A stretch of 64,000 nt of DNA, taken from positions 33,436-97,435 of the forward strand of contig LNEO01000150.1 of the NCBI GenBank assembly GCA_001465015.1. Reading direction: 5' to 3'. Positions 1-8,096 of this stretch are shown here, one piece after another. This DNA comes from Deltaproteobacteria bacterium Ga0077539 (GTDB lineage: Bacteria; Myxococcota_A; Polyangia; Polyangiales; Ga0077539). The position numbers and the translations under genes are program-made. The notes under the pieces are model-generated. The model was not told the origin of the DNA, made no database searches, and saw nothing but the letters and a program-made list of their open reading frames with translations. How positions within the stretch are numbered: position 1 is the stretch's first letter; each line of letters opens with the position of its first letter.

Positions 1-1107
1 GGCGGCGAGCCAGCCGATCGCAGCGTCATCGACGAACAAGACCACCTCGCGTGGGCTGTTGTTGACGGCCTCGAGCGTGCTCGAGACCGGCGCCCAGTTT
101 CGCGGGCGCACGACGGGCGGCGCGTTGGCGGGACGCACGGGCTCGAGCGACAACAGCTCGCTCGGCGAGAAGAATCCCCCTTCGCCGCTGCGCGCGGGCG
201 GGCGCAGCTCCGTCGTCGCCGCGTCGCGAGGAGGAACCGCGAGACTCGCCCGAGGCAGCTGCACGGCGCTCGACTCGGCCTTCACGAAGGACAACATCGG
301 CACGCCCCGCGCGCGCAGCGTCACGCGCGAGGCGACCTTCGATCCCTCGCAGCCGGACCGAAGGGCGCCCGCTTCGCCGCCGAGCAACAGGGCGACGAAG
401 ACCCGACAAGACAGCGGACGGACAGCGGCCTGCGGCTCGGTCGAGAGCGTGACCGAGAGCGCTCCTCGCGTGGCGATCACGCTGTCGCCGTCGCGACGAA
501 AGCTCACGGGAGCGGCCTGCGCATCGCTTCCCACGAACCACCGCCGGACCTCGTCGGGGCTCATCGCGCGGTGCTCGCTTTGCGCAGCGCCGATGAGGGC
601 GAAGCCGCCCATCGTTCCGCGAGCGCCGATGCGAAAGCCCGGGGCGAGGATGAAGCCCGTGCCATAAAAGAGCGCGATCAAGCGATCGCCCTGGTCATCG
701 ACGCGCAGGACCCGCTCGACCGCTGGGCGGTCGCGGCGCTCGTCGTTGAACTCCAGCGCGTACCGCGTGCGCACGACGTCCGCAGGCGTCTCGTCAGCGA
801 ACGTCGTGTCCGCCGGGACGAGGGCGCCCGAGACCTCGATCGTCGGCTCGCCGAGGGCCGCGTACGCCTCGGCGTCGGCCTGGCGCATTAGCTCTTCGTG
901 CGTGATGCCCACGCGCGGCGGGGCGACATCATCCATCGCGCTCGGGCCGCTCGTCGCGTCCACGGTCGGAGAGAGCGCGCGCCCTGCGTCCGCGCGGCTG
1001 GCGGGCGAACCCTGCGCAGCGGGCCGCGGCTCGCACCCGAGCGCGGTCGTTACGCAAGCACACACAATCAAATGCCCCTGCCAGAATCCAGTGCTATCCA
1101 CGCTCAC
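1..1107 (-). CDS. Hypothetical lipoprotein, 3' end cut by window edge
   Basis: The frame is open from a GTG at 1107 to the window start, giving at least 369 residues, so the C-terminus is missing. The N-terminus has a short hydrophobic stretch followed by ALGC and then a Pro/Ala-rich linker, which fits an exported lipoprotein; the lipobox is not ideal. The body is a mixed globular sequence with no family I recognise. The GTG overlaps the stop of the upstream gene as GTGA, a 4-base overlap that implies translational coupling; a second in-frame GTG lies at 1101. The function is unknown and should be read with the two genes at 1104-2364. Confidence 0.65.
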   Translation of the reverse strand, partial: MSVDSTGFWQGHLIVCACVTTALGCEPRPAAQGSPASRADAGRALSPTVDATSGPSAMDDVAPPRVGITHEELMRQADAEAYAALGEPTIEVSGALVPADTTFADETPADVVRTRYALEFNDERRDRPAVERVLRVDDQGDRLIALFYGTGFILAPGFRIGARGTMGGFALIGAAQSEHRAMSPDEVRRWFVGSDAQAAPVSFRRDGDSVIATRGALSVTLSTEPQAAVRPLSCRVFVALLLGGEAGALRSGCEGSKVASRVTLRARGVPMLSFVKAESSAVQLPRASLAVPPRDAATTELRPPARSGEGGFFSPSELLSLEPVRPANAPPVVRPRNWAPVSSTLEAVNNSPREVVLFVDDAAIGWLAA

Positions 1108-1493
1108 TTATCCATCGACTGCACCGAGGCGCCCAGCGTCCGAAGCAGCTCTCCCACGACGGGATCGCGCTGCAAGAAGTCACGCACCTGAGCCTCGACC
1201 GCTGGCCTCATCGTCGGAGGGACTCGATTGCGCTGCATCGCGGCCTCGGTCAACCGAGAGACAGCCTCGTTGGGCGTGATCGCTCCTGCCTTCAAGTCCG
1301 CGACGACCGACTGCGTGCTCGCCGGGCCTTCTGCGGCGCCCGTGCCCGAGGACTTGCCGACAGGGCCTGTCTCTCCCACGCGCTCACGAAACGAAGGTCC
1401 CGATGGACTCGTGGGGCTTGCAGAGGGCCCCGCCCCAGAGGGCCCCTCGATCCCTGGGGTCGGCGTCTTCGACGGTGGTTTGATCGACGTCAT
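1104..1493 (-). CDS. Small hypothetical protein with disordered N-terminus
   Basis: This 129-residue protein has a Pro/Gly/Ser-rich first half (about residues 1-50) that should be disordered. The second half (about 55-129) is predominantly helical and carries the segments ADLKAGAITPNEAVSRL and DFLQRDPVVGELLRTL. No signal peptide or membrane span is visible. It is the middle gene of a left-edge trio: its stop overlaps the start of the lipoprotein at 1-1107, and a 367-base leader with two long palindromic repeats lies upstream. A disordered head with a helical tail is common in small secretion-apparatus or chaperone-bound proteins, but I cannot assign a family. Confidence 0.6.
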   Translation of the reverse strand: MTSIKPPSKTPTPGIEGPSGAGPSASPTSPSGPSFRERVGETGPVGKSSGTGAAEGPASTQSVVADLKAGAITPNEAVSRLTEAAMQRNRVPPTMRPAVEAQVRDFLQRDPVVGELLRTLGASVQSMDK

Positions 1494-1656
1494 GGCACTG
1501 CTCCTTGCACTTTACACTTCAACGCTCGAATCGGTGGACAGAAGACTCGCGACAGACGCACGACGAACGCGCGGCAAACGTACACAGTGGCCTCGAAGGG
1601 GCGCCGCGGGACCAGTGTCGCCTCGGCGCCCCGTTCGAGCAAGCGAGCGCCTACCG

Positions 1657-1854
1657 CGACGCCCCGTTGGAAGGACTACACGCCACGAGCAATCTCCTGG
1701 GAAATATCCTGTGAATCTTGTGTTGCGTGTAGCCAACGGAAGGCGGCGCGAAATCCAGTCGACGCCCCGTTGGAAGGACTACACGCCACGAGCAATCTCC
1801 TGGGAAATATCCTGTGAATCTTGTGTTGCGTGGAGCCAACGGAAGGCGGCGCGA
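1657..1854. repeat. Tandem 95-bp direct repeat, each copy a palindrome
   Basis: Two copies, 1657-1751 and 1760-1854 (period 103), differ at one base (T at 1730, G at 1833). Within each copy the ends are inverted: CCGTTGG pairs with CCAACGG, and CTACACGC pairs with GCGTGTAG, interrupted by a 5-base bulge (arms 1664-1683 and 1725-1739 in copy 1). The single difference falls in an arm. The core is AT-richer than its surroundings. The pair fills most of the 367-base gap between two minus-strand genes, so it would be transcribed as a double hairpin upstream of the gene at 1104-1493. A REP/MITE-like element or an RNA structure are both possible. Confidence 0.85.
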
Positions 1855-1860
1855 TCAAGC

Positions 1861-2364
1861 TCAGCGGATGTTGTTGATCGCGTTCTTCGACATCTCGTGG
1901 CGCGCGTGCATGACGTTCGAGAGGGCGGTGTAGCGGCGGTTCTCTTCGCTCATCGCCTCTTGTAGCCGCAGCATTCGCATCGACATCTCTTGCCCGCGCG
2001 TGAGCGGGTCGTCTGTCCCCGTGATGCCCGCGGCGCTGGCAGCGCCGTTGGTCCCTGCCCCAACGGGACCGCCTTCAGGAGAAACCGCGCCGCTCGCGCT
2101 CGACGCCCCACCACCGAGGCCCGACGCCCCGAGGCTCGGCGCGGCCGGGGTCCCCGAGTCGCCGCCGATCCCCGCCCCGCGCAGCGCCGCGGCCGCCATG
2201 TCCATCCCCGGAACGTGCGAAACCGCCGCGATCGCCGCCCTCACCACCACCTGACCACCGCGAGCGAGCGCCTCGCTGAACTGCCTCCCCGCTGGCGGCG
2301 GCGTGACCCGCTGCGCTGTCTGTTGAACCACCACGTTGACCCTCGTTCGATCGACCGTGCTCAT
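1861..2364 (-). CDS. Small protein with T3SS inner-rod-like helical tail (tentative)
   Basis: The protein has 167 residues. The ATG at 2364 is preferred because AGAAGGAG lies 11 bases upstream; a GTG 12 bases earlier would sit directly on that site. The centre (about residues 60-120) is a Gly/Ala/Ser/Pro-rich linker. The last 45 residues form one amphipathic helical region with MLRLQEAM and a long stretch ending NNIR. A C-terminal helix beginning Leu-x-Leu-Gln is typical of type III secretion inner-rod (SctI/YscI) proteins, but similar tails occur elsewhere and no other apparatus gene is visible, so this is a weak suggestion. It heads the left-edge minus-strand group. Confidence 0.6.
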   Translation of the reverse strand: MSTVDRTRVNVVVQQTAQRVTPPPAGRQFSEALARGGQVVVRAAIAAVSHVPGMDMAAAALRGAGIGGDSGTPAAPSLGASGLGGGASSASGAVSPEGGPVGAGTNGAASAAGITGTDDPLTRGQEMSMRMLRLQEAMSEENRRYTALSNVMHARHEMSKNAINNIR

Positions 2365-2481
2365 CGTGAACACCACTCCTTCTGCCCCTTGGGCGGGCCC
2401 TTCATCGCCCGCTCGGTCGGGGTGTTGCGCGATCGAGAAAATATTTTTTCCACCGCACCTGCTACCCTCGCCAACACTTCA

Positions 2482-3096
2482 GTGAGCGACTCTTTGCCCA
2501 TCGACCCGGCCGCCGCCCGCGCCGCCATTCGCGCGCTGCTCCGCGCGGTCGGAGCGCCGCTCGAGTCCGACCCCGAGCTCGCCGAGACCCCCGAGCGCGT
2601 CGCCGACATGCTCCTCAACGAGCTGCTCGACGGGTACCGAGTGGACGTTCCGGCGCTCTTGCGCGACGGGGTGAGCGCCAGCGAGCCAGGGCTCGTCCTG
2701 TTGCGAGACGTGCGCTTCACCTTCGTGTGCCCCCACCATTTGTTGCCCTCCGTCGGGCGGGCGCACATCGGCTACCTTCCGGGCCCTCGGGTCGTCGGCC
2801 TCGGGACCATCGTCAAGCTCGTCGAGGCCTTCGCCCACCGCCTCGTATTGCAAGAGACCCTCGGACAAAACGTCGTCGACGCGCTGGTCGAGCACCTGTC
2901 TGCGCGCGGAGCGGCCATCGTGATCCGCGGATCGCACGCGTGCTTGAGCGCGCGCGGCCAGCAACAACGGGACGCCACGGTGATCAGCACCGCGTTCGCT
3001 GGGACGCTCGCGGACGGCGCCGAGCGCGACGCGTTCTTTCGCGCGTTGAGCGCGTTCGATCCGGCCGAACTCTTTCGGTCACAGAGCGAGCCATGA
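2482..3096 (+). CDS. folE: GTP cyclohydrolase I
   Basis: FolE converts GTP to 7,8-dihydroneopterin triphosphate, the first step of tetrahydrofolate synthesis. The 204-residue product has normal length. The zinc and catalytic residues are all present: Cys83, His85 and His86 in CPHHLLP, then His152 and Cys154 in SHACLSARG. The 71-residue spacing between the two Cys ligands matches E. coli FolE (Cys110 and Cys181). The usual Glu of CEHH is Pro here. The GTG at 2482 was chosen because it gives the standard N-terminus; the frame continues open upstream, so the start rests on homology rather than on a clear ribosome binding site. It is divergent from the gene at 1861-2364. Confidence 0.93.
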   Translation: MSDSLPIDPAAARAAIRALLRAVGAPLESDPELAETPERVADMLLNELLDGYRVDVPALLRDGVSASEPGLVLLRDVRFTFVCPHHLLPSVGRAHIGYLPGPRVVGLGTIVKLVEAFAHRLVLQETLGQNVVDALVEHLSARGAAIVIRGSHACLSARGQQQRDATVISTAFAGTLADGAERDAFFRALSAFDPAELFRSQSEP

Positions 3097-3220
3097 CCCT
3101 AAACCACGCCACAATTGAACGGCGTAGAAAACAGGGGAGCGTCGGCCGTGCACAAGTGCACGAAACCGTTGAACTCGAGTCAACCCGCCACGAATCCAGC
3201 GAGAAATGCAGGGCGATCGA

Positions 3221-3931
3221 ATGAGTGGCGGGCTCGATCGTCGATTCGACGCCGTGATCACCGGAGCGAGCCGCGGCATCGGCCTCGCGTTCGCGGCCCG
3301 CACCCTGGCGCGCGGCGGGCGCGTCGTGCTCTGCGCCCGCGGCGAAGAAGAGCTCTCGCGAGCGTGCGCCGAGCTCGAGTCATCCCACGGAAAATCGCGC
3401 GTCCACGCGGTTTGCTGCGACGTGTCCCACGAAGACGAAGTGGCGCTGCTCCAACGAGAGAGCGAGCAGTTCTTCGGCGGACCGCCCTTCGCAGTGGTCA
3501 ACAACGCCGGGACCGTCGAGCGCGCCGCGGTGCACGAGATGGACACCGCCCTGTGGCAGCGCGTGATGGGCGTCAACGTGACGGGCGCGTTCTTCGTCTC
3601 GCGGGCCTTTCTCAAGGCGATGCGAGACGCGCAGCGCGGGCGCGTGATCTTCGTCTCGAGCATCTCTGGCACCCTCGGAACGCCCCGCGCCAGCGCCTAC
3701 AACGCCTCCAAGTGGGCCATGATCGGCCTGATGAAATCGCTCGCCGAAGAGTCGCGCGAGGCCAACGTTCAATCCATGGCCGTATTGCCCGGCAGCGTCG
3801 ACACCCGCATGCTCGCGGGCTCGGGGTTCGAGCCGCAAATGACCGCCGACGACGTCGCCAAGACGATCGAATTCGTCGCCTTCGACGCCCCGGCCGCGAT
3901 GACCGGGAGCGCTGTCGAAGTGTTCGGCTGA
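3221..3931 (+). CDS. Short-chain dehydrogenase/reductase
   Basis: This classical SDR of 236 residues has a Rossmann fold. The cofactor motif TGASRGIG is near residue 15, NNAG near 90, and the catalytic Ser-Tyr-Lys set appears as SSIS followed by YNASK. It is a soluble NAD(P)-dependent oxidoreductase; the substrate cannot be told from sequence. FabG-like and other alcohol/ketone reductases share these motifs. The ATG at 3221 was chosen because AGGG lies about 7 bases upstream; an ATG 15 bases earlier is possible. It lies between folE and a LonN-domain gene, and a pterin or sepiapterin reductase role next to folE is possible but unproven. Confidence 0.88.
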   Translation: MSGGLDRRFDAVITGASRGIGLAFAARTLARGGRVVLCARGEEELSRACAELESSHGKSRVHAVCCDVSHEDEVALLQRESEQFFGGPPFAVVNNAGTVERAAVHEMDTALWQRVMGVNVTGAFFVSRAFLKAMRDAQRGRVIFVSSISGTLGTPRASAYNASKWAMIGLMKSLAEESREANVQSMAVLPGSVDTRMLAGSGFEPQMTADDVAKTIEFVAFDAPAAMTGSAVEVFG

Positions 3932-3978
3932 CCGATCGCGGTGGCGCAAGAGAGCGCCCTGCTACACTCCCCCGCTCG

Positions 3979-4644
3979 ATGCTCAGTGATCCTTCACAGC
4001 GGGTTCCGCTCGAATCGCTGCCGGTGTTTCCGCTGCCCAACGCCGTGCTCTTTCCCGATCAGCGAATGCCGCTGCACATCTTCGAGCCGCGCTATCGGCA
4101 GATGGTCCGCGACGCGCTCGAGTCGCGCCCCTTCATCGTGTTGTCGCAGCTCGAGCAAGACAGCAAAGACGACCCGCCGCGGTTCGCCTCGATCGCCACC
4201 ATCGGCAGGATCACCGCGCACCAGCGGCTCAGCGACGGGCGGTTCAACATCGTCCTCGAAGGAATGGTCCGCGCCCGTCTCGAAGAGGTCCCCAGCGACA
4301 AGATGTACCGCCTCGTTCGAGCCGCCCCCATCCTCGAGCCGCAAGGGGACGAGGCGGACGCGCCAGCCTCGGACCGGATGGCCTTGGTGTCCCTGGTGAG
4401 CCGCGTCATGCAAAAGGCCCGCGAGCGAGCGCCGGACCTCGAGTTCGTCCTGCCCGAAGGGGTGACCGCGGCCAGGCTCGCCTTCCTCGTCGCGGACAAA
4501 TTGCTGGTCGAGGGCTCGGCGCGCCAGCGCGTGCTGGAGGCCACCGACACCGACACCCGCCTGCGCCGATGCGCCGAGGGCGTCGCGGCCCTGCTCAGCG
4601 ACATCGCCCCACGAGACATGAGTGATGCCCGGCGCTGGAGTTGA
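3979..4644 (+). CDS. LON substrate-binding (LonN/PUA-like) domain protein
   Basis: The 221-residue protein starts with LPVFPLPNAVLFPDQ and then LHIFEPRYR, the signature of the N-terminal substrate-recognition domain of Lon protease. There is no AAA+ or peptidase domain, so it is a stand-alone LonN protein of the kind widespread in bacteria and usually of unknown role. The C-terminal half is helical, as in the second subdomain of LonN. It is soluble, with no signal peptide. It lies 47 bases after the SDR gene and 24 bases before yajQ, all on the same strand, so the three may share a transcript. Confidence 0.85.
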   Translation: MLSDPSQRVPLESLPVFPLPNAVLFPDQRMPLHIFEPRYRQMVRDALESRPFIVLSQLEQDSKDDPPRFASIATIGRITAHQRLSDGRFNIVLEGMVRARLEEVPSDKMYRLVRAAPILEPQGDEADAPASDRMALVSLVSRVMQKARERAPDLEFVLPEGVTAARLAFLVADKLLVEGSARQRVLEATDTDTRLRRCAEGVAALLSDIAPRDMSDARRWS

Positions 4645-4668
4645 TACGATCCCTCCCAGCACACAGCC

Positions 4669-5154
4669 ATGCCGTCGTTCGACGTCGTTTCGAAGGTCAA
4701 CTGGGCAGAGGTCGACAACGCCCTCAACCAGGTCAAAAAAGAGCTCGCGCAGCGCTACGACTTCAAGGACACCGGAGCCAATATCGAGAAGACCAAAGAG
4801 GGGCTGGTCCTCACGGCCAACTCCGAGGGTCGCGTCGAAGCAGCGCTCGAGGTGGTCAAGGACAAGCTCGTCAAGCGACACGTCTCGCTCAAGCACATCG
4901 ATCCCCAGACCGCCCAGCCCGCGGGCGGCAGCACCTTTCGCCAGCTCATCAAGGTGAAAGAGGGCATCGATCGCGACCACGCGCGCAAGGTCATCGACGC
5001 CGTCAAAGCCTCGAAGATCAAAGTGCAGGCCGCGATCCACGACGACACCGTCCGCATCTCCGGAAAGAACCGCGACGACCTGCAGTCCACGATCGCGCTC
5101 TTGCGCGGAATCGAGCTCGACATCGAGCTGCAGTTTCAGAACTTTCGCGAGTAG
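4669..5154 (+). CDS. yajQ: YajQ family nucleotide-binding protein
   Basis: The protein has 161 residues, the normal length for UPF0234/YajQ. It begins MPSFDVVSKVNWAEVDNA, contains YDFKDTGANIEK, and ends with LQFQNFRE, all hallmarks of the family. Members have two ferredoxin-like domains; some bind cyclic di-GMP and act as transcriptional co-regulators (established for Xanthomonas and Pseudomonas homologues), while others bind nucleic acid. It is a soluble cytoplasmic protein, transcribed with its neighbours, and its stop is 13 bases from the start of the hotdog thioesterase gene. Confidence 0.95.
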   Translation: MPSFDVVSKVNWAEVDNALNQVKKELAQRYDFKDTGANIEKTKEGLVLTANSEGRVEAALEVVKDKLVKRHVSLKHIDPQTAQPAGGSTFRQLIKVKEGIDRDHARKVIDAVKASKIKVQAAIHDDTVRISGKNRDDLQSTIALLRGIELDIELQFQNFRE

Positions 5155-5167
5155 GGATCGTAGGTCG

Positions 5168-5650
5168 TTGAGCGCAGAAGAGCTTCTCGACGGGTCGATC
5201 TTCGGCCCCGACTCTCCGTGCTTCGGCTGCGCGCCAGGGCACCCGATCGGCTTTCACCTGTCCTTCGTGAAGAAGGGCGATGCGATCGAGACGACCTTCG
5301 TGCCCGGCACACAATATCAAGGGCCGCCGGGCATCATGCACGGAGGGCTCGTGACCGCGCTCGCCGACGAGCTCGCCGCCTGGGCCATCATCGGCCTGAA
5401 GGGCCAGTTCGGCTTCACGACGAGCATCGAGGCCAGGCTCGCGGGCGCCGTTCGCGTCGGGCAGCCCGTGACCGGGACGGCGCGCATCACCAAGGACCTT
5501 CGTCGCATCGTCGAGGTCGAAGCCGCGCTCTCTCAGAGCGGAGCCTTGGTGTACACCGCGCGCTTCAAGTTCGTCGTGCTCGACAAGGCGGGGGCCGAGC
5601 GGCTCCTCGGCGGGCCGCTCCCCGAGTCGTGGCAGCGCTTCGCGCGATGA
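5168..5650 (+). CDS. PaaI-like hotdog-fold thioesterase
   Basis: This 160-residue single hotdog domain carries the active-site segment IMHGGLVTALADE, the HGG...D/E pattern of the PaaI/4HBT acyl-CoA thioesterase group. Members hydrolyse aromatic or medium-chain acyl-CoA esters as homotetramers in the cytoplasm. The N-terminal CFGCAPGHPIG is typical of the subgroup annotated as PaaI family proteins. The start is a TTG at 5168, 13 bases after the yajQ stop, giving a natural N-terminus. The substrate is not predictable. Confidence 0.85.
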   Translation: MSAEELLDGSIFGPDSPCFGCAPGHPIGFHLSFVKKGDAIETTFVPGTQYQGPPGIMHGGLVTALADELAAWAIIGLKGQFGFTTSIEARLAGAVRVGQPVTGTARITKDLRRIVEVEAALSQSGALVYTARFKFVVLDKAGAERLLGGPLPESWQRFAR

Positions 5651-5651
5651 G

Positions 5652-6317
5652 TCAACGAACGCGCTGCGAGGACACCGGGGCGAGCGCGCTCGGCCGCTTC
5701 TCTGCCGTGCACATGTCGTTGTCCGCGGGACGCTGACCGAAGCGCAACGCGTCTCCCTCGACGCTCACGAGGTCGTAGTCCTGACCGCACGCGGCGATGG
5801 GCCTCTGCCCCAACCCCGCGCATCCCGACGCGCCGATGTCCCGCGCGACGCCGACCTCGAAGGGGCCGGTGCACATGGGAAGGCCGCTCAGAAAGCCAAC
5901 CGCGCCCGCGCTGTGCGCGGTGACCGTCTTGCGCGTAAAGCGAAAGACCGCGTCGTACGCGCTGCTCACCTGCGCGCTGCGAGCGCCGAGCTCGTAGGGC
6001 CCTTCGATGTGCACGGTCACCATGCGCGTCGCGCACGCAGGCTCGGCGTAGGTGACGTAGTCGAGCTTCCACTCGGAGGCGGTAAACTCGAAGTCGAGCG
6101 AGAAGCCCCCGCCCGAGCCGTTGGGAGTGCAGGCGTTGCGCCAGCGACCGGAGAGATCCAGCGCGGCCGAGCCGTCACCGCCGGAGGATCGAACGTCGCT
6201 GCTCGTCGCGCCATCGCCGCTGTTGTTGTTGCTGCTGCCGGCCGAGCCGCAGGCGGTGACGAGCGACGCTGCAATGGCGAGGGAGAGCGCTGTGTTCTTG
6301 TGCGTTGGGTTGCGCAT
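5652..6317 (-). CDS. Hypothetical lipoprotein
   Basis: The 221-residue protein starts at the ATG at 6317, with AGGA about 9 bases upstream. The signal peptide ends with the lipobox VTAC, so Cys23 is the lipidated residue. A Ser/Gly/Asp linker (about 24-50) precedes a beta-rich domain beginning LSGRWRNAC and containing several Cys. Similar small lipoproteins are common in myxobacterial genomes but have no known function. It converges on the thioesterase gene with one base between stops, and is divergent from the LysR regulator, which may control it. Confidence 0.8.
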   Translation of the reverse strand: MRNPTHKNTALSLAIAASLVTACGSAGSSNNNSGDGATSSDVRSSGGDGSAALDLSGRWRNACTPNGSGGGFSLDFEFTASEWKLDYVTYAEPACATRMVTVHIEGPYELGARSAQVSSAYDAVFRFTRKTVTAHSAGAVGFLSGLPMCTGPFEVGVARDIGASGCAGLGQRPIAACGQDYDLVSVEGDALRFGQRPADNDMCTAEKRPSALAPVSSQRVR

Positions 6318-6417
6318 GATGGTTGTCCTGTCGAGAAGGGGGGCTTCGTGAGCGCTGAGGACCTTTCGAGCACCCAGCGAGTGAGCCGATCCTGTGCTCG
6401 GGGCCCCTCGACGTCCA

Positions 6418-6452
6418 TGCAAGATAGCGCATACCATCGTTGCGATATTGCA
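6418..6452. promoter_or_regulatory. Palindromic operator candidate for the LysR regulator
   Basis: TGCAAGATAGC (6418-6428) is repeated in inverse orientation as GCGATATTGCA (6442-6452), with 9 of 11 positions matching and a 13-base spacer. It lies in the 134-base divergent gap between a lipoprotein gene and a LysR-type gene, and its right arm reaches the first base of the LysR ATG. LysR proteins bind dyads of this kind and often repress themselves. The overlap with the start codon suggests autoregulation or a start slightly downstream. Confidence 0.5.
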
Positions 6453-7357
6453 TGGCTCGCCCCCGCAGCAAGCTCGATTGGAACGACCTCCATCTCGCCG
6501 TGGTCCTCGCCGAGACCCGCACGTTGAGCGCGGCGGCGCGCAAGCTCGGCGTGAACCAATCGACCGCATCGCGTCGGCTGGCGGCGCTCGAAGCGAGCGT
6601 GGGCGCCGCGCTCTTTCTTCGCGGCGCGCAGGGCTACATCGCGACGGCCGCTGGCGAGCGGCTGCTCACGCGGGTCAGGGAGCTCGCGACGCAGATCGAA
6701 GGGCTCGAGCGCTCGGTGGCGATCGCTGAAAACGAGGTGCGCGGCGTCGTTCGCGTGGCGCTCACGGAGATCTCCGCGAGCCAGCTCCTCGAGCACACGA
6801 TCGGCGCGCTCGCCGAGAGGTACCCCGAGCTCGTCGTCGAGCTGGTGGTGAGCTACGGCCGCGCGGATCTGTCCCGCGGAGAGGCGGACATCGCCGTGCG
6901 GATGGTTCCGCCCGAGACCGCGGACCTGTCTCGAAAGAAGCTCGGGAGCATGCAGTTCGGGCTCTACGCGTCGCGCGAGTACCTCGCCACGCGGGGAGCG
7001 CCTAAGCACCGCGACGACCTTCGGCGCTTCGATGTCATCGTGGGGTGTCGCGACGTCGCGTCGGGCCCCGAAGCGCGGTGGCTCGGAGACGATCTGCGCG
7101 GCGGACGAGCGGCGGTTCGCGTGAGCTCGATGCGCGTGATCGCCCGCGCGTGCGCGGAGGGTCACGGGCTCGCCGTGCTGTCGAACATGACCGCGTCGGT
7201 CGAAGAGAAGCTCGCGTTGGTCCACGAGATTCCAGAGATTCCCGTGAGGGATGTCTGGCTCGTGTCGCACCGAGACACGAGCTCGGTCGCCCGCGTCCGC
7301 GCCGTGTCCAACGCGATCTACGACGACCTTCGCGCGAGGCTTCGGCGCGGCGGCTGA
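6452..7357 (+). CDS. LysR family transcriptional regulator
   Basis: The 301-residue protein has an N-terminal winged helix-turn-helix (about residues 11-68, with SAAARKLGVNQSTASRRLAAL as recognition region) and a C-terminal periplasmic-binding-like effector domain from about 90 on. Length and layout are those of the AaeR/DsdC-like LysR group. The ATG at 6452 gives a standard start; a TTG 12 bases earlier is also in frame. It is divergent from the lipoprotein gene at 5652-6317, and the palindrome between them is the likely operator. The effector is unknown. Confidence 0.92.
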   Translation: MARPRSKLDWNDLHLAVVLAETRTLSAAARKLGVNQSTASRRLAALEASVGAALFLRGAQGYIATAAGERLLTRVRELATQIEGLERSVAIAENEVRGVVRVALTEISASQLLEHTIGALAERYPELVVELVVSYGRADLSRGEADIAVRMVPPETADLSRKKLGSMQFGLYASREYLATRGAPKHRDDLRRFDVIVGCRDVASGPEARWLGDDLRGGRAAVRVSSMRVIARACAEGHGLAVLSNMTASVEEKLALVHEIPEIPVRDVWLVSHRDTSSVARVRAVSNAIYDDLRARLRRGG

Positions 7358-7463
7358 GCCCCGTTCGGGTCGCTCCTTCGCGCTCGTGGCCGTCGGTGTT
7401 ACCGTCGCCGACGTTCGGCGCTGACGCCGACGATCCCTTAGAGGCCTCGAGGAAGCACCCACC

Positions 7464-8090
7464 GTGAGCGAAGCGAAGAAGAGCGGCAAGAGACCGGCTC
7501 CCAAGAAGAAGGCGACAACAAAGAAGGCGAGCTCGTCCAAGAGCAGCGCTCGGCCGAGCGGCAAAGGCAGCGCGAAGCCCGCACCGAAGAAGCCCTCGAG
7601 CAAGGGAGCAGCGAAGCTCACCAAGAAGACCCGCACGTCGCTGCCGCCGCCGGCGATCGCCAACGGGACCGCCATTCGCCGCGCCGAGAGCCGCAAGCTC
7701 GCGCTCGAGCTCGTGGCCGCGGGACTCGACAAGAAGGCCGAGCGCATCGAGGTCATCGACGTCGCCGAGCGCGTGGACTACGCGGATTATGTGGTGCTCA
7801 TGTCCGGACGCTCGGACGTGCAGCTCGCGGCCATCGCGCAGTCCGTCGAAGACGCCCTCAAGAAGCACGGAAAGCACCCGCAGCTCGACGGTCGCCGCGG
7901 CGCGGCCTGGATCGTCTTGGACTGCGGCGACGTCTGGGTGCACGCGTTCTTGGAAGACGCGCGCAAGTACTACGACATCGAGGGGCTCTGGATGGACGCG
8001 CCGCGCGTCGACCTGCCCAAGGACATGGCCCCCAAGCGTACGTCGCTTCTTCCGCCGCCCTCCGAGAGCGACGCCGAAGACGATCGCTGA
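7464..8090 (+). CDS. rsfS: Ribosomal silencing factor RsfS with Lys-rich extension
   Basis: Residues from about 68 to 190 match RsfS/YbeB (Iojap), which binds uL14 on the large subunit and blocks subunit joining during starvation. The diagnostic segments are DYVVLMSGRSDVQ, WIVLDCGDVWVHAF and YYDIEGLWMDAP. The first 60 residues are a Lys/Ser/Ala/Pro tract absent from typical RsfS proteins (about 105-120 residues), presumably a disordered RNA-contacting tail. The start is the GTG at 7464. The next gene is rlmH, the usual neighbour of rsfS, 6 bases downstream. Confidence 0.93.
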   Translation: MSEAKKSGKRPAPKKKATTKKASSSKSSARPSGKGSAKPAPKKPSSKGAAKLTKKTRTSLPPPAIANGTAIRRAESRKLALELVAAGLDKKAERIEVIDVAERVDYADYVVLMSGRSDVQLAAIAQSVEDALKKHGKHPQLDGRRGAAWIVLDCGDVWVHAFLEDARKYYDIEGLWMDAPRVDLPKDMAPKRTSLLPPPSESDAEDDR

Positions 8091-8096
8091 TCGCTC

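Noticed and set aside
1657..1854. CRISPR array
   Set aside because: There are only two copies, 95 bp long, with an 8-base separation; repeat and spacer sizes do not fit a CRISPR array and no cas gene is near.
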